From: Terrimesophilobacter sp039923755
GTDB taxonomy: Bacteria; Actinomycetota; Actinomycetes; Actinomycetales; Microbacteriaceae
Reading direction: 5' to 3'
NCBI GenBank assembly: GCA_039923755.1
Contig: JBDTCD010000181.1
Coordinates: 1 to 15,820, forward strand
DNA: 15,820 bases
Shown here: positions 1 through 6,832 of the stretch, one piece after another
Numbering within the stretch: the stretch's first letter is position 1
How the letters are laid out: each line of letters starts with the position of its first letter
Position numbers and translations under genes: made by a program
The notes under the pieces: generated by a model
What the model saw: only the letters and a program-made list of their open reading frames with translations
Told to the model about the DNA's origin: nothing
The model's database searches: none

Positions 1-163
1 AATGCTCCTTGAGCACGTGTCCAGCAGAGAATGCGAGAACAACGACCCGGACATCCGGATGTGTGAGAACTGTGGTGTGGCCCAATCCGGAGTTCGGAAT
101 GGGAGAATCGGCTCTGAGGTCGTCAACGACTGTCGTCGCGGAATAGGTGATGTCGTCGGTCAT
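1..163 (-). CDS. Cupin-domain protein, N-terminal part (cut by window edge)
   Basis: On the minus strand an ATG at 163 opens 54 codons that run off the left edge. The peptide starts MTDDITYSATTVV and ends with VVVLAFSAGHVLKEH. This last stretch looks like the opening strand of a small cupin barrel, in which a hydrophobic strand leads into a G..L.EH segment whose His is normally a metal ligand. Small one-domain cupins of this kind bind a metal or small ligand and often act as sensors or isomerase-like enzymes, but no substrate can be assigned. There is no convincing Shine-Dalgarno before the ATG. The gene is divergent from the DUF488 gene, with 45 bp between the two starts, so both promoters must sit in or next to that gap. 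The call rests on about 50 residues. The competing plus-strand frame here, rich in Cys and Arg, is a shadow. Confidence 0.6.
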   Translation of the reverse strand, partial: MTDDITYSATTVVDDLRADSPIPNSGLGHTTVLTHPDVRVVVLAFSAGHVLKEH

Positions 164-208
164 GCTTACACGCTAGCCCCGGATGCGCAGGAGTGAGATG
201 GTGGAGTC

Positions 209-565
209 ATGTCCATTCATATCAAGAGGATCTATGAAGACCCGTCAGAGGATGACGGTTACCGTGTCCTTGTCGACCGAATCTGGCCGCGCGGCGTCAG
301 CAAGGACCGCGCGAAACTGGGCGAGTGGCTGAAGGATGTCGCTCCCACCACCGAGTTGAGGCAGTGGTTTCACCACGAGGAGCCGAAATGGCCCGAGTTC
401 CGTAAGCGTTACAGAGCGGAATTGGATGACAATGCTGCGGTAGAAACCCTGCGCGGCATCCTCGCGTCGCATGACGTCGTCACGCTGCTCTACAGCGCTC
501 ATGACGAGCACGAGAACCAGGCGGTCGTGTTGCGCGAGTACCTCGTTGAACATTCAACTATCTAG
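209..565 (+). CDS. DUF488 family protein (YeaO-like)
   Basis: This 118-residue protein shows the full YeaO-type DUF488 pattern: DGYRVLVDRIWPRG at 16-29, W..DVAP...LR.WF.HE at 40-57, W..F...Y..EL at 61-72, and a C-terminal VTLLYSAHD....N.A at 91-105. It is a complete, normal-length cytosolic member. The biochemical function of the family is not established; conserved Arg, Asp and Trp residues suggest a small-molecule or nucleic-acid binding fold. The ATG at 209 is preceded by GGTGGA with short spacing. It lies divergent from the cupin gene. Downstream comes the long noncoding, hairpin-rich stretch. A second, distinct DUF488 protein is encoded at 13892-14434; the two belong to different subtypes and are not recent duplicates. 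Confidence 0.85.
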   Translation: MSIHIKRIYEDPSEDDGYRVLVDRIWPRGVSKDRAKLGEWLKDVAPTTELRQWFHHEEPKWPEFRKRYRAELDDNAAVETLRGILASHDVVTLLYSAHDEHENQAVVLREYLVEHSTI

Positions 566-642
566 CGAGACTTTAGGGGTTGTCTGCCCACCGGAAGTGC
601 GAGATAGTTATTGAACCGAGGAGGTCAAACTCCAAGGTAACA

Positions 643-689
643 GAAAGCCTCCAGAAGCTACTTGTAGCAACCGGGGGCTTTCGCCTTTT
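643..689 (+). terminator. Long hairpin with short T run, possible terminator of the DUF488 gene
   Basis: The segment 643-652 (GAAAGCCTCC) pairs with 673-682 (GGGGGCTTTC), giving 10 bp with one G-U. An inner GCTA/TAGC hairpin (657-668) sits in the loop, and TTTT follows at 686-689. It lies 78 bp after the DUF488 stop. The four-base T run is offset by three bases, so it is a mediocre intrinsic terminator. It may equally be one domain of the structured region. Confidence 0.35.
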
Positions 690-859
690 AACCGGATCTC
701 ATCGAGCACGGCGTGTCGGGCCCGGTTATGGCCATCTCTGCGGTATGTACCCCGGGGTCCCCATAAGTGAGGACACCCCAATGGGGGAGACCCTATCTGG
801 GGGCAGAAGTTCCCCTTGTGCATCCCTTATCGTGGAATCACGCAAGACGGGGGACACCC

Positions 860-941
860 GGAGGCGGTGGCAGACTAAGGTCGGCAGCGAAGTTACGGGG
901 GTAGATTCGCAGCCAGGCAAGTTGATAAATCCACCGCCTCC
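860..941. repeat. 11-bp perfect inverted repeat enclosing a nested stem
   Basis: GGAGGCGGTGG at 860-870 is the exact reverse complement of 931-941. Within the 60-base interval, 883-891 and 906-914 form a second stem of 8 pairs plus one mismatch. An 11-bp perfect arm with a nested arm is unlikely to be chance in so short a span and suggests a folded transcript. Confidence 0.6.
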
Positions 942-1011
942 TCACCTTTTAAGGGGAAGGTGTGCTTCGGTAGTCCGGTGTGGCGCCTGCGCTCCGCCGA
1001 GGCGGCCGGTT

Positions 1012-2397
1012 TTAGAGGAACGGAAGCGTGTAACCTGCGATGAGTTCAGGCGCGAAATACGTGGTGGCGAACCACGCGCCGACCAGCAGTGCCGTCAAAG
1101 CGATCCACACCCACAAGAGTGCGGAGTTACGTCCCGTTTCACGCTTAACAACGATCGTGCGCACCAGGAGATAGATCGGGGCGCTCAGCAGTGCCCATGC
1201 CCAGTGAGCTGGGTGGTTGTATCCCGCCCAATCGAGCTTTCTGCGGTCGGCGATCGCGAGGATGACCGTAGCGATATACGACACCGCGATGACCGCACCG
1301 GCGAACACCCACCACTCCATGCCGGCGGGGACGTACCGCGGGTAATTTTCGGCGCCCTTGACTGCGCCGATCGCGAGGATTCCGGTGATGAGCGGCATGA
1401 TCGCGATGAACCATCCAGACACAGTCGCCTTCCGCGTCGCAGTCGAGCGATAAAGTTCTTCGGGATTCACTGTCGATGCTGCGGGCTCTTGCTCCCACGA
1501 GCCGGCAGCCACGACGGGAACTGACCCGGAACCCGCTGATGGTTCTGTACCCAAGACCGCGACCGGTTCAGCGGGAGCAAAGGCAGAGGCCCGTGACGCA
1601 GCCGGCATCATCGTGGGAGTTGTCGACTGCGTATTTGTCGGCGGTGCCGTGTCGGGAGGAGTTTGAGTTTCGCCGACTCCTGTGGCCATCCAGTCGAAGG
1701 CTGAAGGCGTCGATGCGTCGGGAACAGCAGGTTCTGGCGCAGATGCGTGAGCTGAGAGCGGTCCTTCGGACTCGCCCACCGTGCGCTGCCGCAATTCGCG
1801 GCGAGACGGAAGTCCGGTCGCAGGTGTTACGGCGGGCGGCGTTTCGAGCTCGGGAGTCGCCGGTGCCAGGGAGATTGCTTCTTCCGGGCCCGTCGGCAAC
1901 TCGGCGTCAGCCGCAGGTTGCGCCGCGAGGACGGGTTCCACGAGAGGCGGAAGATCGTGAGCCGGCAAGGGTTCCGCCGCCGATAGTTGCGCGTGCTCAG
2001 GAAGCGCAGACGACGGCGTCGGTTCCTCCTCTAATGGCGTGACCACTGAAGGCGGTGATGTGTATTCCGCAATGACGGGCGCAGCGGTAACCGCTTCAGC
2101 AGAGGTAACCGCGTCAGCAGAGGCGACAGGTGCAGCAAAGTCCGGCTCAGCAGCGACCGGCTCCGCAACGATAGGTTCAGCAGCGACGACGGGCGCGGCG
2201 GCGGCGGGTTCCCCGGCGACTGGGTCCGCTTCGGTTTGAGTGGTCTCCGACGCCTGCGGTTCTGGCGCTGGCGAGGGTGACACGGGGGGATGCACAGAGT
2301 CAGTCCAGTTCTGACCGTCCCACCATCGGAGCTCAGAGGCACCGTAGGGGTCGGGATACCAGCCAGCAGGTACCGGCGCTGTCTGGTCTGGTGTCAT
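1012..2397 (-). CDS. DUF2510 membrane protein with long Pro/Ala-rich linker
   Basis: The protein has 461 residues. A DUF2510 motif lies at residues 10-35 (AGWYPDP....LRWWDGQNWT). An extremely long low-complexity linker rich in Pro, Ala, Glu, Thr and Val spans about 36-315. Four predicted membrane helices follow at about 326-346, 360-383, 397-413 and 427-449. DUF2510 is a short tryptophan-rich module common at the N-termini of actinobacterial membrane proteins, and its role is unknown. The linker would place it far from the membrane. The ATG at 2397 is preferred over an upstream ATG at 2523 because GGAGAGGAA lies about 10 bases before it and the DUF2510 motif starts soon after. The helical part resembles that of the 224-residue protein at 6833-7507, including W.LLS.P.YL.VR in the third helix. 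Long frames antisense to the linker are composition artefacts. Confidence 0.85.
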   Translation of the reverse strand: MTPDQTAPVPAGWYPDPYGASELRWWDGQNWTDSVHPPVSPSPAPEPQASETTQTEADPVAGEPAAAAPVVAAEPIVAEPVAAEPDFAAPVASADAVTSAEAVTAAPVIAEYTSPPSVVTPLEEEPTPSSALPEHAQLSAAEPLPAHDLPPLVEPVLAAQPAADAELPTGPEEAISLAPATPELETPPAVTPATGLPSRRELRQRTVGESEGPLSAHASAPEPAVPDASTPSAFDWMATGVGETQTPPDTAPPTNTQSTTPTMMPAASRASAFAPAEPVAVLGTEPSAGSGSVPVVAAGSWEQEPAASTVNPEELYRSTATRKATVSGWFIAIMPLITGILAIGAVKGAENYPRYVPAGMEWWVFAGAVIAVSYIATVILAIADRRKLDWAGYNHPAHWAWALLSAPIYLLVRTIVVKRETGRNSALLWVWIALTALLVGAWFATTYFAPELIAGYTLPFL

Positions 2398-2668
2398 GAG
2401 ATCTATTCCTCTCCACTGATTCGGGCTCAGTTGGAATCCCCTGAGTCTATTCAGGCATTGCCACTGTCGCTCCCCCCAACGCTGGGGTGTCGCCCGATCA
2501 AGGCAATCGAAATCGGGGGACAAATTCGCGCGGTATGGGGTACGCCGTGTCGGTCACCGCCATGATGTGACGTGCCGATGCCCTGCTTTCCCCCCGTGAA
2601 CGGGGACTCCCGGACGCCGCGGAACTCGGGCACAGTCGTTATAGGCGAATCAGGGGGGGGATGAAGAC
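2398..2668. other. 271-bp divergent intergenic region
   Basis: This gap separates the divergent DUF2510 and NERD genes and should hold both promoters, though I cannot place a confident -35/-10 pair. Two small perfect hairpins are visible: CCTGA/TCAGG at 2440-2444/2451-2455, and CCCCG/CGGGG at 2592-2596/2601-2605 with a TGAA tetraloop. A run of eight G lies at 2653-2660, just before the NERD start. No credible coding frame is present. Confidence 0.5.
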
Positions 2669-3466
2669 GTGACGTCGGGGGACATCATGGAGTCCGGGCT
2701 TGCTACGCGAGTGGCAGGACAAGCGTGCATGGAAGAGTTGTTTCGACTGCGTGCCGGCGTCTCACCCCGACCCAATCTTGCGCGATTTCTCGGGCTATCT
2801 CCGCTCACACCCGATGAGCAGCCGTGGTACCTGGGCGCTCTCGGTGAGCGTGAAGTAGGTCGCCTGCTCGCATCCCTCGATGATGGATGGACCACCCTCC
2901 ATGCGGTAGCTATCGGCACGGGAAGTTCCGATGTTGACCACATTGTCATTGGTCCAGGTGGCGTCTTCACCGTGAACACCAAGAATCATGCGGGAAAGTC
3001 GATCTGGGTCGCATCTCGAGGCATGATGGTCGCGGGCCAGCGAGTGCCGTATCTGAGGAACGCCGAGTTCGAAGCTGAGCGGGCTACCGTCAAACTCTCC
3101 CGGATACTTCCCCCCGCAGTCGACGTAGTCCCGGTGATCGCTCTTGTGAATCCTGGCCCGATCAAGTTCAAGGAATCTCCGCGCACGGTCAGGGTTATGG
3201 ATGCGCGAGGGCTTGGCCGGTGGCTCCGCAAGCGCCCCATCGTGCTTGCTCCGCACCAGGTTGCCTTGATCTCCCTGGTCGCCGCCGATCCTTCCACCTG
3301 GCACACTCAACCCGCGCCTGCGGGAGATACCGCTGAGCTTCAGGCGGGATTTGCTTCCCTTGAACGTGAGATTCGATCCGCGCGGTACGTGCGTTCCCTG
3401 TGGGCAACGATCGCGGTAGTCGGATGCCTCATTGCCGCTTTCGCTTTCACGAGCGCACTCATCTGA
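2669..3466 (+). CDS. NERD-domain protein with C-terminal membrane anchor
   Basis: The product has 265 residues counting from a GTG start. A nuclease-related domain (NERD) spans about residues 55-165. GE (59-60) opens it, DVDHIVIGPGGVFTVNTKNH (88-107) carries the conserved acidic residues and the Lys expected of the restriction-endonuclease-like core (D90, K105), and the F.AERA helix follows at 134-139. Residues 244-264 form one hydrophobic helix, so the protein is probably tail-anchored with NERD in the cytoplasm. NERD is inferred in the literature to act on nucleic acid; the substrate is unknown. The GTG at 2669 follows a run of eight G (2653-2660) with spacing of eight bases. ATG at 2687, with GGGGG five bases before it, is an alternative giving 259 residues. 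It converges on the acetyltransferase gene with a 17-bp gap. Confidence 0.85.
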   Translation: MTSGDIMESGLATRVAGQACMEELFRLRAGVSPRPNLARFLGLSPLTPDEQPWYLGALGEREVGRLLASLDDGWTTLHAVAIGTGSSDVDHIVIGPGGVFTVNTKNHAGKSIWVASRGMMVAGQRVPYLRNAEFEAERATVKLSRILPPAVDVVPVIALVNPGPIKFKESPRTVRVMDARGLGRWLRKRPIVLAPHQVALISLVAADPSTWHTQPAPAGDTAELQAGFASLEREIRSARYVRSLWATIAVVGCLIAAFAFTSALI

Positions 3467-3483
3467 GACAGCACTGAGGAAGC

Positions 3484-3768
3484 TCAACGCGTGAGCAACT
3501 CCGCGCGTTCGGGGTGACCGTCAAACCATTGGCCCACATACCAACACATCGGCAAGATGCGATAGGTGCTGTTGGCCTCTACATCGTCAACCGCGTAGGC
3601 AACAATCTCGCCGGCAAGTCCTTGCCCTCTGCGGTGCGGATCGGTGAAGGTGTGCGTAAAAGAAATCGAGTTTCCGCTGATCTTGTAGTCGACCGCGCTC
3701 GCCATTTCGCCGTCAATCCGAAGGGTGTAACGGTTGTCGTCTTTCTCGTGCGCCAGTTTCTTCTCCAT
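3484..3768 (-). CDS. Small GNAT-type N-acetyltransferase (NATD1/YidJ-like)
   Basis: This 94-residue protein matches the short one-domain acetyltransferases of the NATD1/Acetyltransf_CG family. It has NRYTLRIDGEMA at the N-terminus, FTHTFTDP.. then RRGQGLAGEIV (46-56) as the acetyl-CoA binding motif A, and a C-terminal ILPMCWYVGQWFDGHPE (71-87) with the conserved Cys. Members are cytosolic, and their acceptor substrate is usually unknown. The length is typical. The ATG at 3768 has GGAG almost touching it, which is too close for an ideal site, but no better start exists before the conserved strand. It is divergent from the YdeI-family gene, with 63 bp between starts. Confidence 0.85.
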   Translation of the reverse strand: MEKKLAHEKDDNRYTLRIDGEMASAVDYKISGNSISFTHTFTDPHRRGQGLAGEIVAYAVDDVEANSTYRILPMCWYVGQWFDGHPERAELLTR

Positions 3769-3831
3769 ACTCCGAGCCTATCTGCGGGGAGTTAATACTG
3801 CTGCGCCAGTGGATTCGCCTACGCTCTTTCC

Positions 3832-4431
3832 ATGGTGCTCGAGTTTCCTGACCTGTTACTTCCGGACGCCCACGCGTGGCGCCTGTGGCTCGAAAACAAT
3901 CACGCCGTGAGCCCCGGCGTCAGGCTTGTTTTGTCGCGCAAGGGCGGAGCGGTGACGGCACTGTTCTACGCTGATGCCCTGGACGAGGCATTGTGCTTCG
4001 GATGGATTGACGCGCAGGCACGTCGACGCGACGAGCACACTACGTACCAGCGCTTCCAGCCACGCCAGTCGCGCAGCATCTGGTCGCTGCACAACATCGG
4101 CCACATCGAAAGACTTGAAGCAGAGGGCCGGATGCATGCTGCGGGCCGCGTAGCCGTTGACGCTGCCAAGGCGGATGGGCGTTGGGAACGTGCATATGCG
4201 GGACCGGCGACGGCGGTTCCCCCTGCCGATCTGCTGGAGGCGATAGCGGCTGAACCTGCCGCACAGGCCATGTACGCGGTACTGACCTCTCAGAACCGTT
4301 ATGCGCTCTACTTCCGGCTCAGCCAGGTCATCAGCCCCGCGGTTCGCGCACGACGGATCGCGACGTTCGTCGACCAGCTTGCCCGTCACGAACTTCCTTA
4401 CCCGCAGAAGCGGATGCCAAAGCCCCTTTGA
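3832..4431 (+). CDS. YdeI/OmpD-associated family protein
   Basis: The 199-residue protein carries the family pattern: W..WL..NH at 17-25, DALDEALCFGWIDAQAR at 48-64, F.PRQSRSIWS..N at 75-88, L..EGRM..AGR.AVD.AK at 95-113, and a C-terminal helical segment ending LPYPQKRMPKPL. Proteins of this group are named after E. coli YdeI, linked to stress and bacteriocin protection; the biochemical role is not settled. It is probably cytosolic. No clear Shine-Dalgarno precedes the ATG at 3832. TAATAC at 3793-3798 is a possible -10 element in the 63-bp gap shared with the divergent acetyltransferase gene, without a clear -35. The stop is 13 bp from that of the convergent peroxidase gene. Confidence 0.85.
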   Translation: MVLEFPDLLLPDAHAWRLWLENNHAVSPGVRLVLSRKGGAVTALFYADALDEALCFGWIDAQARRRDEHTTYQRFQPRQSRSIWSLHNIGHIERLEAEGRMHAAGRVAVDAAKADGRWERAYAGPATAVPPADLLEAIAAEPAAQAMYAVLTSQNRYALYFRLSQVISPAVRARRIATFVDQLARHELPYPQKRMPKPL

Positions 4432-4444
4432 GCACATGAAGCGG

Positions 4445-4930
4445 TTAGCGGGGGAGTACGTTCTCGATCGCCTCGACGATCTCCGGCGAATCCGGTGTCA
4501 CAGCTGACCTAAACCGTTGCACCTCTCCACCAGGGGAGATGAGAAACTTTTCGAAGTTCCACTTCACTTTGCTCGCGCTGCCGCTGGAATCCTGTGCCTT
4601 CGTGAGTTTCCCGTACAGGGGATGCTGCTTGCCGCCGTCGACGTACACCTTGTCGAACATCGGAAAAGTCACACCGTAGTTCGTGGAGCAGAATTCCTTG
4701 ATGTCGTCGGAGTTGCCGGGCTCCTGGAACATGAACTGGTTGCACGGGAAGCCGAGTACGGTGAAACCGCGATCCGCATACTCCTCGTACAACTTTTCGA
4801 GCGCCGCATACTGTGGTGTGAAACCGCATCGCGACGCGACGTTCACGACCAGGACCACCTGCCCAGCGAACTCGTTAAAGTTCGTTTCCTTACCGTCGAT
4901 TGTGGTGAGCGGGATGTTATTGAAGTCCAT
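4445..4930 (-). CDS. Glutathione peroxidase family protein (two-Cys, probably thioredoxin-dependent)
   Basis: At 161 residues this has normal length for bacterial glutathione peroxidases. The peroxidatic Cys35 lies in VNVASRCGFTPQY, GFPCNQF spans 60-66 (Cys63, Gln65), EFCSTNYGVTFPMF lies at 79-92 with Cys81, and KWNFEKFL lies at 123-130 with the conserved Trp and Asn. Cys35/63/81 line up with Cys36/64/82 of yeast Gpx3, so Cys81 is the likely resolving residue and the reductant is probably thioredoxin rather than glutathione. It reduces hydrogen or organic hydroperoxides in the cytoplasm. It is the last gene of a minus-strand run, 39 bp after the gamma-glutamyltransferase-like gene, so co-transcription is plausible. 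The sequence before the ATG at 4930 is only weakly purine-rich. Confidence 0.93.
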   Translation of the reverse strand: MDFNNIPLTTIDGKETNFNEFAGQVVLVVNVASRCGFTPQYAALEKLYEEYADRGFTVLGFPCNQFMFQEPGNSDDIKEFCSTNYGVTFPMFDKVYVDGGKQHPLYGKLTKAQDSSGSASKVKWNFEKFLISPGGEVQRFRSAVTPDSPEIVEAIENVLPR

Positions 4931-4969
4931 ATCTCGAGACTACGGGTGGAGTTTCGACTTTGCTGAGCG

Positions 4970-6787
4970 TCAGCGTCCAGCCGCGTATCCCTGATTGCCT
5001 CGTGGATTCGCTGCGGCGTACAACTGTCCATCCGGCTCGACGCCCACCGTCGAGAGACGACCAAGAGTCCAGTCGCCCGCCCGCGTGATCACGTGCCCAC
5101 GGCGTTCAAGTCCGTTGATCACGTCATCGCCCAGACGATCCTCGACCACTGCTCCGCCGGGTTCCCAGGTGCGCGGCCAGAACGAATCGGGCATGGAAGT
5201 GGTGTGAAATATTGGAGCATCGATCGCCTCCTGCGGCGAGAAATCTCCGACAATGGTGCGCAACAAATACGGCAATTGCCACTGGTCCTGTTGGTCGCCA
5301 CCGGGGGACCCGAGCGTCGCGGTGGCGTGGCCATCCTTCAGAAGCAGGGTGGGGGTGAGCGTCGTGCGAGGTCGTGTGCCAGGTCGCAATGACGACGGCG
5401 TTCCCGGGAGCAGCCAGGTCATCTGCAGGCGAGTACCGAGGCAAAACCCGAGCTCGGGAATGGTCGGGGAGGACTGCAACCATCCACCCGATGGCGTGAC
5501 GGAAACAATGTTGCCCCAGCGGTCGATGACGTCCAGATGACACGTGTCACCCCTGGTATCGCCGCTGCGCTCCACGGTAGGCTCACCCGCGCTGTGCCCA
5601 GCGACAGAGCGCTGACCGGCTGAAATGACGTCCAGCTCGTGGTTTGCAACCCTCAACTCCGGCAGGAACGGCTCGTGACCCGCCACGGCGCCCGGGCGGA
5701 ACTCGGTGGAGGCCGTGTCGGTGATGAGTGTTCGTCGTATGGCGGCATATTCCGGCGATAGGAGGACATTCAGGGGCACAGGGGAGGAGTCGCCGTAGTA
5801 TGCTTCGCGGTCTGCGAGTGCGAGCTTCTCCGTTTCCAGGATGGTGTGCGCTCCGAACTCCGTGGACGGGTCGAGTCGGTCGTCGTCGAAACCGTCGAGA
5901 ATGCTCAGCATCTGAAGCAACGCGGGCCCCTGACTCCAGGCGCCCGCCTTCGCCACGGTGACACCCCGGAAATCATAGCTGACGGCATCCTCATAGTTGG
6001 CTCGAAAACCCGCCAAATCGCCAGCGGTGATCACTCCCGCGTGGTCACGGCCGGTGGAATGGCGGTGTGGCGTGCGCACGAAGTCGTCAATGGCTTGTGC
6101 GACGAATCCGCTCGCCCATTCGTCACGGGCCGCATCGATCCGTGAGGCGCGCGAGGGCCCAGTGGCCGCAGCGACGAGGCGTTCAAACGTGCCGGCAAGT
6201 GTCGGATTCGCGAAGAGTGAGCCGCCAGTAGGAACCTGCCCCCCGGGAGCCCAAAGCTTTGCCGAGGTTGGCCAGTGCTCGTCGAAAAGCGGTGCGACGC
6301 GCGCGATCGTCGCCGCGACGCGAGGCAGGAGCGGATGCCCGTGCCTGGCATAGCCGATCGCGAAGGCGAGAACATCACCCAGCTCCCACGTGCCGTGATC
6401 CCGAAGCAGGAGCAGCCAGGCATCGACGGCTCCGGGAATCGCTGCGGCGAGGGCCCCCGCACCGGGAACGAGAACGAGGCCTTCCTGCCGATAGTGCTCG
6501 ATTGTTGCACCAGCCGGTGCCGGGCCCTGTCCCATGAGCACACACGGTGTGCCCGGATCTTGTGCTGTTGCAAAGATACCGACGAGGTCGCCGCCCGGCC
6601 CGTTCAGGTGGGGTTCGACGACATGGAGCACGAACGCGCAGGCAACAGCGGCGTCAAAGGCATTTCCCCCACGCTCGAGGACCCCCTGTCCAGACGCGGT
6701 GGCGAGCCAATGCGTCGACGCCGTCATTCCGAAGCTTCCACGCAACGTGGGCCGGGTAGTGAACGATGACGGCGCGGTGAAGGTCAC
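4970..6787 (-). CDS. Gamma-glutamyltransferase family Ntn hydrolase, no signal peptide
   Basis: The 605-residue protein has the order of this family. An N-terminal ASGQGVLERGGNAFDAAVA segment lies at 31-49, NGPGGD at 62-67, a large-subunit region to about 414, and then GDTCHLDVID....N.VSVT (413-431). By alignment with the E. coli TTHYSVVD motif, Thr415 should be the autocleavage point and N-terminal nucleophile. GSPGGD at 493-498 fits the oxyanion glycine pair. The usual Arg-containing segment that binds the gamma-glutamyl carboxylate is replaced by MGQGPAP (85-91), and no signal peptide is visible. It may therefore be a cytosolic GGT-like hydrolase (YwrD- or HpxW-like) with a different acyl substrate. 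The GTG at 6787 has GGGAG four bases before it and is preferred to ATG at 6727. It lies 45 bp after a DUF2510 gene and 39 bp before the peroxidase. Confidence 0.9.
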   Translation of the reverse strand: MTFTAPSSFTTRPTLRGSFGMTASTHWLATASGQGVLERGGNAFDAAVACAFVLHVVEPHLNGPGGDLVGIFATAQDPGTPCVLMGQGPAPAGATIEHYRQEGLVLVPGAGALAAAIPGAVDAWLLLLRDHGTWELGDVLAFAIGYARHGHPLLPRVAATIARVAPLFDEHWPTSAKLWAPGGQVPTGGSLFANPTLAGTFERLVAAATGPSRASRIDAARDEWASGFVAQAIDDFVRTPHRHSTGRDHAGVITAGDLAGFRANYEDAVSYDFRGVTVAKAGAWSQGPALLQMLSILDGFDDDRLDPSTEFGAHTILETEKLALADREAYYGDSSPVPLNVLLSPEYAAIRRTLITDTASTEFRPGAVAGHEPFLPELRVANHELDVISAGQRSVAGHSAGEPTVERSGDTRGDTCHLDVIDRWGNIVSVTPSGGWLQSSPTIPELGFCLGTRLQMTWLLPGTPSSLRPGTRPRTTLTPTLLLKDGHATATLGSPGGDQQDQWQLPYLLRTIVGDFSPQEAIDAPIFHTTSMPDSFWPRTWEPGGAVVEDRLGDDVINGLERRGHVITRAGDWTLGRLSTVGVEPDGQLYAAANPRGNQGYAAGR

Positions 6788-6832
6788 AATCTCCCACGCT
6801 ACCGCGCGGTGCGGGATCGCAGGGGCCGGCTC

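Larger units (their letters stand above)
566..1011. other. Gene-free, hairpin-rich stretch (possible structured RNA)
   Basis: No frame here looks like protein: the open frames on both strands are Arg/Pro/Ser-rich and lack any recognisable motif. The sequence instead carries many inverted repeats. They are 643-652 with 673-682 (inner hairpin 657-660/665-668), 689-695 with 722-728, 776-779 with 783-786, 860-870 with 931-941 (11 bp, perfect), 883-891 with 906-914 nested inside it (one A-A mismatch), and 943-948 with 957-962. The octamer GGACACCC occurs twice, at 771-778 and 852-859. GACTA at 873-877 could pair with TAGTC at 971-975 to form a pseudoknot across the 11-bp stem. It does not match tmRNA, RNase P RNA, SRP RNA or a riboswitch that I recognise. 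It could be an unknown RNA, a decayed mobile element, or terminators of the two flanking genes. Confidence 0.45.

Noticed and set aside
860..980. Group I intron core, suggested by GACTA and TAGTC
   Set aside because: The P4-P6 domain is absent between the supposed P3 and P7 strands and there is no guanosine-site context. Only the topology is kept as a low-interest note.
597..1011. Group II intron, suggested by GTGCG at 597
   Set aside because: No domain V-like hairpin, no AY 3' end with proper context and no reverse transcriptase are present. GTGCG is a common pentamer.
580..1524. Long plus-strand open frame of 314 codons
   Set aside because: It crosses the hairpin-rich region and then runs antisense to the DUF2510 gene. 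Its composition is Arg/Ser/Pro-rich with no motif or ribosome binding site.
1476..2042. Plus-strand frame of 188 codons
   Set aside because: It is antisense to the low-complexity linker of the DUF2510 protein. GC-rich Pro/Ala coding sequence keeps the opposite frames open.
2795..3487. Minus-strand frame of 230 codons
   Set aside because: It is antisense to the NERD gene, which has clear conserved motifs on the other strand.
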